Below are positions 1 to 8,361 of a stretch of DNA of 64,000 nt, piece after piece (positions within the stretch are counted from its first letter, which is position 1; each line of letters starts with the position of its first letter). The DNA lies in the NCBI GenBank assembly GCA_011390365.1, contig JAABSM010000001.1:62001-126000 (forward strand), written 5' to 3'. The translations under genes and the position numbers were made by a program. The stretch is from Gammaproteobacteria bacterium. GTDB lineage: Bacteria > Pseudomonadota > Gammaproteobacteria > Chromatiales > Chromatiaceae. The notes under the pieces were generated by a model. It was not told the origin of the DNA and made no database searches. It worked only from the letters and a program-made list of their open reading frames with translations.

Positions 1-149
1 TCGATCGGCTTTGCAATCGCCCAAAGCCGGGATCCATGTTAAGGGGGCGACGAGGTTTCGAACAGTCGGAAGAGGGCGATCATTTCGCGGCGATGGCGGG
101 AAGTTTTGGTGTAGGAAGATTCCGGTGATGCCCCCGACGCGGGGATGGT

Positions 150-800
150 TCAGGGCGGGGCGTCCAGCAATCCGTTCTTGCTGGCGTAGATGGTGAGTTC
201 GGCGTTGCTTTTCATGCCCATCTTGGTGAGGATGCGGGTGCGATAGCTGGAGATGGTCTTGACGCTGACCGCCAGCGTTTCGGCGATTCCGGTCAGGGAC
301 TCGCCGCCGGCCAGCTTGAGGAAGACCTCGTACTCGCGATTGCTCAGGCGCAGATGGGGCGCCCGTTCATCCTCCGAACCCTGACTGTTGAAGATATCAT
401 CCGCCATCAGTTGCGCCACCTTTTCGCCGATGTAGCGCCGCCCCGACGCGATGACCTCGATGGCATGTATCAGCCTCTCCGGAGCGCTGTCCTTGGTCAG
501 GTAACCGTGGGCGCCGGACCTGATCAGTCGAACCGCGTACTGCTCTTCGGGATGGGAGCTGACGATCAGCACCGCAACCTCGGGATGGGCCTGCTTGATC
601 TCCTTGAGCACGTCTACGCCGCGGCGCCCGGGCAGGTTGAGGTCGAGCAACACCAGGTCCCAGGGGGCGTTGCGCAACTGGCGCATCGCCTCACCGCCGT
701 CTTCCGCCTCGCCCACCTCGGAGACGCCTCCCTGCTCAAGCAGGATTTCGCGAATGCCGCGCCGCAGGAAGCTGTGATCGTCGACGATGAGGATGCGCAT
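150..800 (-). CDS. NarL/FixJ-type response regulator
   Basis: 216-aa DNA-binding response regulator. Residues 1-115 form a receiver domain with the acidic pair D7/D8, phosphoacceptor D53 in LLDLNLPG and conserved K103 in YLTKD. Residues 150-210 are a LuxR-type helix-turn-helix (LSNREYEVF, then AVSVKTISSYRTRI). It probably activates or represses transcription after phosphorylation by the kinase encoded just upstream. The kinase stop and this ATG share one base (TGATG), so the two are almost certainly translationally coupled and form a cognate pair. No target genes can be read from the sequence. The class is certain; the stimulus is unknown. Confidence 0.93.
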   Translation of the reverse strand: MRILIVDDHSFLRRGIREILLEQGGVSEVGEAEDGGEAMRQLRNAPWDLVLLDLNLPGRRGVDVLKEIKQAHPEVAVLIVSSHPEEQYAVRLIRSGAHGYLTKDSAPERLIHAIEVIASGRRYIGEKVAQLMADDIFNSQGSEDERAPHLRLSNREYEVFLKLAGGESLTGIAETLAVSVKTISSYRTRILTKMGMKSNAELTIYASKNGLLDAPP

Positions 801-2002
801 CAGCGTGGTCCGCTGGAGTCCAGCTTGGGGAGGCGCACGCGAATAATGGTCCCCCCGCCCTCTGGTTGCACCGCCTCAATGGTGGCGGAGATGGCCCAGG
901 CCCGTTCGTGCATGCCGCGTATGCCGTACGACCCTTCCTTGGCAAAGGTGGCGTCGCCGATGCCGATGCCGTTGTCCCGAACCTCCAGCAGCAGATCTTC
1001 CCCCTCATGCAGCAGCGACACCTCGGCGCGGCTGGCCCGGGAGTGGCGGGCGACGTTGGTAAGCGCCTCCTGGGCGATGCGGAAGAGGGCGACGTTGTGG
1101 CTGTCGGGCAGATCGACGGGGCCCGCCTCGCCGGTGAACAGGGATTCGATGTCAGATTTCTCCATGAACCGTTCCACCAGCCATGACAGCGCCTCCGAAA
1201 GCCCCAGATCATCCAGGATATTGGGTCGAAGTTCCGTCTGGATACGGCGCGCCACATCGGCGGCGGCGGAGACATCCTTGCGCAGTTGCGCGACACGCGC
1301 CTTCACCTCTTGCGGGCGGTTTTCAAGGTGTCTTTCGATCCAGCCGAGGTCCAGGGAGAGGGCGGTGAAGGTGGCGCCCAGTTCGTCGTGGATCTCGCGG
1401 GCGATTTGCGCCTTCTCCTCTTCCCGGCTATGCAGCAGGTGGGCGGAGAGTTCCCGCAATCGGCGATGGGAGGACTTCAGCTCCTGCTCGGTGCGCCGCC
1501 GTTCCTGGATCTCCTGTTCCAGTTCCCGGTTGGCGTCGCTCAGCTCCGCGGTACGCTCCCGGACCTTGACCTCCAGCCGGGTCTGAAAGTCGCGCAGGCG
1601 CAATTGGCTCTCGACCCGGGCGAGTACCTCCAGGGCCTCGAACGGGCGTGTGATGTAATCCGCGCCGCCGGCGTGGAACGCCTCCAGTTTGTGGCCGGTT
1701 TCGTTGAGGGCGCTGACGAAGATGACCGGTACATCGGCGGTATCCTCCCGGGTCTTCATCTGTTCACAGACCTCGAATCCATCCATGCCGGGCATCATGA
1801 TATCGAGAATGACCAGATCGGGGCGCTTTTCGCCGATTCGCCGCAGCGCCTCCTCGCCGCTCAGGGCCATGCGCAGACTGTGGCCGCGGGTGGAGAGGAT
1901 GCCTTCCAGAAGCTCGAGGTTGATCGGCGTATCATCTACGGCGAGGATGTCGAACGGGCGCTGGATCGGCAGACTTATGAGGGAGCTGGTACCTTTTCTC
2001 AT
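800..2002 (-). CDS. Receiver-histidine kinase, HisKA_3 family
   Basis: 400-aa cytoplasmic hybrid kinase with no membrane segment. An N-terminal receiver domain (about residues 17-130, phosphoacceptor D67 in VILDIMMPG) is followed by a charged coiled coil (about 135-195). A HisKA_3 dimerisation domain carries phospho-His H205 in REIHDELG. The HATPase domain shows an N-box (QEALTNVARH, 311-320) and DNGIGIGD (343-350). The usual receiver lysine is replaced by arginine (YITRPF, R119). The start is the ATG at 2002. It is the likely partner of the NarL-type regulator that follows with a one-base overlap. Without a sensor domain, input presumably comes through the receiver from another kinase. Confidence 0.9.
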   Translation of the reverse strand: MRKGTSSLISLPIQRPFDILAVDDTPINLELLEGILSTRGHSLRMALSGEEALRRIGEKRPDLVILDIMMPGMDGFEVCEQMKTREDTADVPVIFVSALNETGHKLEAFHAGGADYITRPFEALEVLARVESQLRLRDFQTRLEVKVRERTAELSDANRELEQEIQERRRTEQELKSSHRRLRELSAHLLHSREEEKAQIAREIHDELGATFTALSLDLGWIERHLENRPQEVKARVAQLRKDVSAAADVARRIQTELRPNILDDLGLSEALSWLVERFMEKSDIESLFTGEAGPVDLPDSHNVALFRIAQEALTNVARHSRASRAEVSLLHEGEDLLLEVRDNGIGIGDATFAKEGSYGIRGMHERAWAISATIEAVQPEGGGTIIRVRLPKLDSSGPR

Positions 2003-2166
2003 CGGAATGTTGCGATGCGAGTTGCCGGCAAGTGGACTTGCCCTGGGGGTCTATCCTTTATGGAGCAGTTTTAACCATCTCCCGGGAGTTTAGCATATTC
2101 TGTCGCCGTTAATTGCGTTTTCCATGCTGTTGTTGCGCGGGATCAATGCACTCGCGGGATGGCGAT

Positions 2167-5100
2167 TCATTTGCGGGCATTCGCCACTCGCAGGCGCTTG
2201 GAGAGAATGCGCAACAAGGATTTGGCGATGATCGGATAGGTCAGCAGCAGGCGATTGAAGTCGTAGCTGCGAAGTTGCAGCAGGCGGCTGTCCTCGGCGA
2301 CCCTGGCGGTGGCGGATCGGGATTCGCCGTCGATCAGCGCCATGTCGCCGATCGTCTCTCCCGCCTCGACGCGAATGGAGTGGTTGTCGTCGAAGAGAAT
2401 CTCGATGGCCCCTTTCTGGATCAGGTAGAGGGAGTCGCCGGTATCTCCCTTCTTGAACAGGGTCTCGCCGGCGAAGGCGGTCTTGTGCTTCATCATCTCG
2501 GCGATGGGGATCAGGTAATTGGCGGGGATTTCCGAGAAAAGTTCCACCTTTTTCAGGAAGGAGACGACGGAGAGAACTCCCAGTACGTTTTTATTTGCCT
2601 CGTCCATTTTGCGTACCCCGGGCGGCGTTTTCTTGAAGAGATAGAAGGTGCGAATCATCTGCAGGAAGGGGTCGGCGGGGACCTCCTTGCGCCACAGCTG
2701 GGCGAGGGTGAGGGCGCCGGCGCTGGGCGGATCGAAATAGAAGGAGACGATCGGCATCACCAGCGCCTTGAAGGTGCGATCCAGGTTCACCTCCAGCAGC
2801 TCCATGGCGTTCGCCTGCAACGCCTTGTCGGTGCTGAAGAACTCCATGATCGCATTCTCCAGACCATCTCCGCCGTAATAGAGGTGCAGCAGGCCGAACA
2901 GCACCTCCAGCTGATAGTGATAGTGATCCAGCAGAAAGGCGCGGAAGTGGATGTCGCCGCCGCGGCAGGCGCTGATCGCGCGTTGGGTTTCGTCGAAGTT
3001 GCCCAGCGCCCAGTCGATCTCCGCGGTAGCCCAATCCCTGCCCGCCCGGAAGCCGTCGCGCCGCGCCAGATCGCGCAGGGCGTGCAGGCAGTTGATGCGC
3101 TGAATCGGCTTGGTCTCTTCCTGGTACTGCTTGATCAGATAGGCCTCGGAGTCAGGATGGGGAAACTTGCCCAGCAGACGTATCATGCGAATACGGTGGA
3201 TGGTATCCAGCGGCGTGGCGCGCATGAAGTCGATGATGTAGGCGGCCGCCTCCGGCGGCATCCGCTCCAGCGCCGCGGTGACGCTCTCCTCGAGACTCGG
3301 GATAAGGATCATCGGCAACAGGTCGGGCATGATGCTGGGATCCCGCAAGCGGGATAGGGCGCCGAGGATCTCCTTCTTCAGGCGTAATTCGGCGCCATCC
3401 AGCAGTGGCCGCAGCACGCGTGCCGCGGCGGGATAGTTCATGCGGGTGATCACCTTCACCGCCTCGATGCGGGCTGGCAGGGGGCCCTTGAGATCATCTT
3501 TCAGATTGGGGAAGATGGTTAGCGCCGCATCCAGCCCCCCGTTGACGCCGATCGCCGCCTTCGTCGCTACCCTCACCTCCATCGATGGGTCCTCGAAATA
3601 GGGTGCGACCACCTCCATCGCGTCTTCCTTTCGCAGCCGGCAGTAGGCCACCAGCGCGGCGGCGGCCACCTCCTTGTCAGCGTCGTCGAACAACGGCTGA
3701 AGTTTCGCCAGATCGATCCCCTGGGGACGAATCTCGATAAGCTCCAGAACCTTGAGACGCGTGGGGCTATCGTCGCATTGAAGGAGGGCGTAATAATCTT
3801 CCCGAAAGTCGATGTCGCCATGGTCGGGAATGAAGTTGAGCAGGGCGATGATCTCGGGATAGCGCTCTTCTTCAAGCAGGCGCTTGAAGATATCGCGGCT
3901 ACTCTTCTGTTCCAGCAGCCGGTCGATGTTCTCCGGGTTGAAATCCCAGTTGACCAGCGACTCCTCCAGGGAGGTCTGATAACGGGGTACGAGGATGATG
4001 ATGGAGATGAGCCATAGCGCGGCGAAGATTAAGGCGGCATAGGTGATGGCGCTGGCGTCGCCGAAAATCCCCAGCATGGCGAGCAGGGCGAGCCCGGCCA
4101 CGCCCTGGGCCAGCGGCGCCAGGATGCCGTTGGCGAAGGTCTGGGCGCGCTCTCGCAGACGCCCGGGGAGGGGGAAGTAGAGGAGCTCCCGGGCGGGGAC
4201 GTCGAGGGTCTCGGAGAAGGCATAGCGCACCACGTTGGCGATGGTGATGGCCGCCAGCGAGGGGTGGAAGATGGCCGCGGAGAGGGCCAGCAGGGCGAGG
4301 GCGGCGTTGATCATGAGGCTGTTGAGGATGCCGAAGCGACGCAACAGCAGCGACACCAGGGCGAACTGTATCACCATCTGGATCACCCCCACGACGCCAT
4401 ACAGCTGACCGAAAAAGATGGTCAGCTGCTCCTTGCCGTAGCTTTCGGCGGCGAAGACCTTGAGTTCGAAGTCGATGAACACGAAGTAGAAGAGGTCGGC
4501 GATGATCATCAGGAAGATGACCGCCACGAACGGATGCATCAGCACCCGGCGCAAGGGCGCTTCCCCCCCCTGTTCCACCTGCTCTTCCCGTCTCATCAGG
4601 GTATTCTCGCTACGACTGATGTAAAACGGGATGAAGGCGACGCCCAGCAGCAGCAGCGCGCACAACAGCAGCAGGGTCTCCGGGGCGACGAAGGCGAGCA
4701 TGGGCTGTACGCTGAAGCCCATCAGCAGGTTGCCGAGGGGAAAGCCGCCGTTGATGAAGCCGTAGAGGCGGCGAGCGTCGCGGGAGGTGAAGAAATCGCC
4801 CATGAACGAGAAGAAGATGGTCAGGCTGACCAGGCCGATCACCTCCAGCCATACCACCAGGGTAAAATAGAGCCATTCCGCGTCGCTTGCCAGCAGGCCC
4901 CAGTAGAGGGCGAACACGGAGATGGCGAAGAGGGTTTCGAGGGCGACGAAGAGATGGAGTTTCTGGCGTCGGGAGAGGAACCAGTCAACGCCCCAGGTAA
5001 CCGCGATGGTGGCGACCGCGACCCCCACGTAATACCAGGGCAGGATGTCGCCGAGACGATCATCGCCGAAGCGATCGATAAACAGCGCGTCGCCTACCGT

Positions 5101-5211
5101 GGAGCCCAGGGTATAGAAGAGGCTGATGACCAGCATCAACAGGAAGAACCACAGCGCCTTGTGGCTCTCACTGGAACGTATGGCAAAGAATTTTCGGAGT
5201 TGACGGTTCAT
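2167..5211 (-). CDS. Npt/TLC-like transporter fused to HEAT repeats and cNMP-binding domain
   Basis: About 1014 aa with three parts. Residues about 10-430 are a polytopic membrane region resembling the ATP:ADP antiporter/MFS fold (FFLLMLVISLFYTLGSTV near the start, about 12 hydrophobic segments). Residues about 450-860 are helical HEAT-like repeats, rich in paired helices such as DADKEVAAAALVAYCRL. The last 125 residues are a cyclic-nucleotide-binding domain with phosphate-cassette-like IGDMALIDGESRSATA, where the usual GE is GD but the Arg is kept. I chose the ATG at 5211 because the membrane domain begins soon after; a TTG at 5313 would add 34 polar residues. Substrate and ligand are unknown. 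Transport regulated by a nucleotide is inference. Confidence 0.85.
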   Translation of the reverse strand: MNRQLRKFFAIRSSESHKALWFFLLMLVISLFYTLGSTVGDALFIDRFGDDRLGDILPWYYVGVAVATIAVTWGVDWFLSRRQKLHLFVALETLFAISVFALYWGLLASDAEWLYFTLVVWLEVIGLVSLTIFFSFMGDFFTSRDARRLYGFINGGFPLGNLLMGFSVQPMLAFVAPETLLLLCALLLLGVAFIPFYISRSENTLMRREEQVEQGGEAPLRRVLMHPFVAVIFLMIIADLFYFVFIDFELKVFAAESYGKEQLTIFFGQLYGVVGVIQMVIQFALVSLLLRRFGILNSLMINAALALLALSAAIFHPSLAAITIANVVRYAFSETLDVPARELLYFPLPGRLRERAQTFANGILAPLAQGVAGLALLAMLGIFGDASAITYAALIFAALWLISIIILVPRYQTSLEESLVNWDFNPENIDRLLEQKSSRDIFKRLLEEERYPEIIALLNFIPDHGDIDFREDYYALLQCDDSPTRLKVLELIEIRPQGIDLAKLQPLFDDADKEVAAAALVAYCRLRKEDAMEVVAPYFEDPSMEVRVATKAAIGVNGGLDAALTIFPNLKDDLKGPLPARIEAVKVITRMNYPAAARVLRPLLDGAELRLKKEILGALSRLRDPSIMPDLLPMILIPSLEESVTAALERMPPEAAAYIIDFMRATPLDTIHRIRMIRLLGKFPHPDSEAYLIKQYQEETKPIQRINCLHALRDLARRDGFRAGRDWATAEIDWALGNFDETQRAISACRGGDIHFRAFLLDHYHYQLEVLFGLLHLYYGGDGLENAIMEFFSTDKALQANAMELLEVNLDRTFKALVMPIVSFYFDPPSAGALTLAQLWRKEVPADPFLQMIRTFYLFKKTPPGVRKMDEANKNVLGVLSVVSFLKKVELFSEIPANYLIPIAEMMKHKTAFAGETLFKKGDTGDSLYLIQKGAIEILFDDNHSIRVEAGETIGDMALIDGESRSATARVAEDSRLLQLRSYDFNRLLLTYPIIAKSLLRILSKRLRVANARK

Positions 5212-5353
5212 CTGGGACCGATTGTGGTCTTCTTGGCCTTGCCGCTTCCGACCGACGTTCGATGGTTTCCGGTTGGCGGGTGCGGTGGCGGTTATTTGAG
5301 ACTCAGGATGCAATTAGACACGAAACTGTTCGTAATTTCGAGAAAAATATCGT

Positions 5354-6181
5354 TTGAGCGATGTCCAGTGTGATCTCGGTGCGATGGATGGGGGGAGCTT
5401 GATGTTGGCGTATCGGTGGCTGAACGAAGGCAAGGGGGGCGGTATCCCCTTGATCGCGCTGCATGGAATGTTCGGGCGCGGGGAGCATTTGCGCGGCCTG
5501 GTGAGACGCATGGATCTCGCTCGACCGGTATTGTTGCCCGATTTGCGTAACCATGGCGCATCCTTTTGGCGAAGGGAGATGGATATCCCGCTCATGGCTG
5601 GGGACCTGGCGGCGTTGCTGGATGAGCTGGCGATTTCACGTTGCATGGTGCTGGGACACAGCATGGGCGGAAAGGTAGCCCTCCATTTCTCCCTTGTACA
5701 CCCACGCAAGGTGGATCGAATCGCCTCCCTGGATATGGCCCCGGTTACCTATCCACCACGCTTCGCCCATCTCTTTGAGGTACTGGGAACGCTGGAGCTG
5801 GAGAAGTTTCAGGCACGGGGGGAGGTGCGGCGTGAGCTCGCTTCAAGGCTGGGAGATGAGCGCCTTGCCGGTTTTCTGGCTCAGGCGCTGGTTCGGGACG
5901 GGCGGAGCTGGAACTGGCGTTTCAACCTTTCTTCTATACGAGAAAATGGCGATCGATTACGCCGCTTTCCGCCATCGCCTTTGCATCGCCAGTTTCGCGG
6001 GCCCGCCCTGTTCGTCCATGGTGATCGCTCCGACTACATGCGGGAGGATTACTGGCCCGAGATCATTCGTCTCTTCCCCGCCGCCAAGAGCCGCGCGATA
6101 GCCGGCGCGGGACACTGGTTGCACGTGGATCAGCCGGAGGAGACCAGCCTTGCCCTGAGGGGGTTTTTCATCAGCGGCTAG
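5354..6181 (+). CDS. Alpha/beta hydrolase, YbfF-like
   Basis: 275-aa alpha/beta-hydrolase-fold esterase-like protein. It has an oxyanion-region LHGMFGRGEH, the nucleophile elbow GHSMGGK (Ser), the acid Asp probably in VHGDRSDY, and the catalytic His in GAGHWLHVDQPEE near the C-terminus. The family includes thioesterases and carboxylesterases such as E. coli YbfF; the substrate is not predictable. The longest start is TTG at 5354; the ATG at 5384 is the alternative. The gene diverges from the transporter-like gene on the other strand. Its TAG stop lies inside a 15-bp palindrome (6178-6192) that matches the tips of a repeat element elsewhere in the window. Confidence 0.88.
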   Translation: MSDVQCDLGAMDGGSLMLAYRWLNEGKGGGIPLIALHGMFGRGEHLRGLVRRMDLARPVLLPDLRNHGASFWRREMDIPLMAGDLAALLDELAISRCMVLGHSMGGKVALHFSLVHPRKVDRIASLDMAPVTYPPRFAHLFEVLGTLELEKFQARGEVRRELASRLGDERLAGFLAQALVRDGRSWNWRFNLSSIRENGDRLRRFPPSPLHRQFRGPALFVHGDRSDYMREDYWPEIIRLFPAAKSRAIAGAGHWLHVDQPEETSLALRGFFISG

Positions 6182-6192
6182 TGCGGCACTAG
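6178..6192. repeat. 15-bp perfect palindrome matching the joined tips of the 100-bp element
   Basis: CTAGTGCGGCACTAG is a perfect 7-1-7 palindrome. Its halves equal the outermost 7 bp of the two ends of the 100-bp element at 8262-8361. It sits between two convergent genes and contains the stop codon of the alpha/beta hydrolase. It could be an excision remnant, a target site or chance. Confidence 0.55.
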
Positions 6193-6224
6193 GTGTCTCG
6201 GTGGCTGAAGTGATGAATCTGGGA

Positions 6225-7148
6225 TCAGGCGCTATTGAAGATGGCCTCGATCTGCGCCGCGTCGGGACCCCGTTCCGCACCGAAGCTGGCGAGCTGGTGC
6301 TCTTCGGCGAAGACGTTGGAGTAGAGGCCCGCCAACCAGTACTGGCCCTCCTGGGTCTCGCGCAGGTAGGCCAGGGCGTCCTGGATAAGCGGGCTGACCA
6401 CGCCCCAGAAGAATTTCGGGTACTGGGTGCGCAGGTCGGCGGCCGACTCGTAGCCGAGTTTCTCCGCGATGCCGGTCTCCTTGAACTCGGCGAACAGGGC
6501 GGCATGCTTGCGCGGGTAGTTGATGTCCGCCATCTGGCCGATGAGGTCGGCGGCGCGCAACAGCCCGGGGAAGGCGTGGGTGTCCCGGTAGTCTTCCTTC
6601 TCGGGGACCGGGAAGCGGGTCTGCTCGATGTTGCGCATGATCAGGTCCGTATCCACCGCCTCGACATGGCCGAAGCGCTGCTTGATGAACAGCTTGGAGC
6701 GATCGACGTGATAGGGGGTGAGGGCGGCGTCGGTGGAGCCGCGCTTCAGGGTGACGGTATCGCCGGCCTCATTGATCAGGTAGTGGCCGTTGGCGTCCCC
6801 CTGGCAGATGCCACGCACGTAGCCAATGTCGTGACAAAGCAGGGAGATGATGAAGTGCAGCCAGTCCTTGGGCGAGATGCCGCCCATGGTGAGGTGGCGC
6901 CCGCGCAGGATCTCCTGCCCCACCTCGGTCACCATGATGGTGTGGTTGAGGTCGTGGTAGGGGGCGTCGCTGTTGGCGATCTTCTCCAGCGCCATGCGCC
7001 CGATATAGGCGATCATGCTGGGGTAGTCCGGCTTCAGGTTGCCATAGGTGCGATGGTAGCTGTCCTGGAGTTTGCTGACGAAGGCGTCTATGACGATGGT
7101 GGTGGGATTGAACATGGTCGTGCTCGGTCCGCTCTGTCGAAATTGCAT
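6225..7148 (-). CDS. HD-domain metal-dependent phosphohydrolase
   Basis: 307-aa soluble protein with an HD-type metal-binding arrangement: H65 and H69 in PYHDLNHT, then H106-D107 in LLCHDIGYVRG, followed by a helical C-terminal half. HD proteins hydrolyse phosphate esters of nucleotides or cyclic nucleotides; this one lacks the HD-GYP signature, so I do not call it a c-di-GMP phosphodiesterase. It follows the response-regulator/coiled-coil gene by 37 bp on the same strand, and a shared transcript and signalling role are likely. The start at 7148 has only a weak Shine-Dalgarno; the ATG at 7115 is possible. Confidence 0.85.
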   Translation of the reverse strand: MQFRQSGPSTTMFNPTTIVIDAFVSKLQDSYHRTYGNLKPDYPSMIAYIGRMALEKIANSDAPYHDLNHTIMVTEVGQEILRGRHLTMGGISPKDWLHFIISLLCHDIGYVRGICQGDANGHYLINEAGDTVTLKRGSTDAALTPYHVDRSKLFIKQRFGHVEAVDTDLIMRNIEQTRFPVPEKEDYRDTHAFPGLLRAADLIGQMADINYPRKHAALFAEFKETGIAEKLGYESAADLRTQYPKFFWGVVSPLIQDALAYLRETQEGQYWLAGLYSNVFAEEHQLASFGAERGPDAAQIEAIFNSA

Positions 7149-7185
7149 AGAGTTCTCTTTTGTCGCGAGGCCGCGGCTGCGGGGA

Positions 7186-7896
7186 TCAACCCTTGCCCAT
7201 GGCCTTCTTGATCATCGCCAGGGTATCGCTGCGCTGCTTCGCCAGCAGCCCCTTGATGCTCTCGATGAGCTTGGCCTGTTGCTGTTGCATGCGGTGTACC
7301 AAGGCGTCGAAGACCTGCTTCTTGGATCGTTCGATCTCCTGATGGAGCTGCTTGAAGCGCGCCTCCAGATCGGCGGGCGCCCCGCCGCCCTGAGCGCCGC
7401 CGAGTTCCTTGCGCAAGGCGGCGAGTTTTTCGTCGAACTCGGCCCGCAGTTGCGCCTTCGCCGCTTCGATAGCCGCGTCGCCGCCCGCGGCGGGGGCCGC
7501 CGCCGCGCCTGCTGAGGCCGCGCGATCGGCGAGCACCTTTTTTATGTCATCAAGGGCCTTTTGAATTCCCTCGTCGGATGGCGGTTTTGATAGCAGGGAG
7601 GAGGCCCCTTCGGAGACCGCCTCCTCGAAATAGCTGTCCCCCTCATTGCCGGTGCAGATCACCACCGGCACATGGGCGGTGGCCGGGTTGCCATGAACCT
7701 TGTGCATGGTCTCGATGCCGTTGAGGCCGGGCATCATGTAGTCCATGAAGATGACGTCAGGGGTGTTGTTCTTGAGGATATCCAGCGCCCCTTCGCCGGA
7801 TTCGGCGGTGAGCACCTCAAGGCCGTGCTTCTGAAGCAGTCGGCTGATGATGATTCTGGCTGATTTGGAATCGTCTACGAGTAAGGCTTGTTGCAT
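7186..7896 (-). CDS. Response regulator with C-terminal coiled coil
   Basis: 236 aa. Residues 1-125 are a CheY-like receiver (D8/D9, phosphoacceptor D52 in VIFMDYMMPG, K104 in LLSKPPSD). An Ala/Gly-rich linker (about 127-143) leads to a long charged helix (about 144-215, for example FKQLHQEIERSKKQVFDAL) and a basic tail. There is no DNA-binding or enzymatic output domain, so output is probably by protein contact through the coiled coil. The HD-hydrolase gene directly downstream is the obvious candidate partner. Receiver and coiled coil are seen in the sequence; the partnership is inferred. Confidence 0.88.
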   Translation of the reverse strand: MQQALLVDDSKSARIIISRLLQKHGLEVLTAESGEGALDILKNNTPDVIFMDYMMPGLNGIETMHKVHGNPATAHVPVVICTGNEGDSYFEEAVSEGASSLLSKPPSDEGIQKALDDIKKVLADRAASAGAAAAPAAGGDAAIEAAKAQLRAEFDEKLAALRKELGGAQGGGAPADLEARFKQLHQEIERSKKQVFDALVHRMQQQQAKLIESIKGLLAKQRSDTLAMIKKAMGKG

Positions 7897-8261
7897 CGGT
7901 TCCGCTTCTCTCTGGGCAAAAACAGGTTGTGGGTTCCGTTAGCATGTCTCAGCCCAACATCCTGTCGTAGGCCGGTCGGCGGTATTGCCTCCAGGTTTCT
8001 GACGGCGATTGATGGTGATCGCCGCTTTCTTTCAACCATCGTACAAATTTTTTACCAAAAGGTTAACCGTTTTTTTGCAAGGGGCCCCAAAAAGGCGAAA
8101 TGACTCACGGCTTTCGGAGTGACTGGAGCAGACGCCCTGGCTTGACACCGCCCAAGGGCTGTACTCCGCATATCCTGGCCATGCGGCGAAGTCTGGTTGA
8201 TCCGTATTGGTGAAAAATTAATATAATCATGCGGTTGTCGGCATGCCCGCGCGTCGCGGTA
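7897..8261. other. Intergenic region without a gene
   Basis: About 365 bp between the response regulator and the 100-bp element. No convincing gene is visible. It is AT-rich in its last third and holds an isolated perfect TATAAT. A small inverted repeat (CGGCGAT...ATCGCCG, 8003-8024) is also present. Confidence 0.6.
8197..8227 (+). promoter_or_regulatory. Possible orphan sigma-70 promoter
   Basis: TTGATC (8197-8202) and TATAAT (8222-8227) with a long 19-bp spacer. It points into the repeat element and the 3' end of the convergent mazG, with no coding gene in front of it. It could drive a small or antisense RNA, or be fortuitous AT-rich sequence. Confidence 0.25.
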
Positions 8262-8361
8262 CTAGTGCGGCACCCGCTAAATAAGCCATAACGCTATTGA
8301 TATAAAAATCAATACCCTATGCCCCGCATTATTCATGGTCACTTGGCGGGTGCTGCACTAG
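8262..8361. mobile_element. 100-bp MITE-like element, copy 1
   Basis: Terminal inverted repeats CTAGTGCGGCACCCGC (8262-8277) and GCGGGTGCTGCACTAG (8346-8361) match at 15 of 16 positions. The AT-rich core holds an inner inverted repeat ATTGAT/ATCAAT. It encodes nothing. A second copy about 88% identical lies at 53081-53180. The element covers the last 33 bp of mazG, including its stop codon. Confidence 0.75.

Noticed and set aside
1-149. A gene at the left edge of the window
   Set aside because: Only short frames without motifs; nothing supported.
354-1586. 410-codon open frame antisense to the two-component pair
   Set aside because: Ser/Arg-rich shadow with no motif; both real genes are on the other strand.
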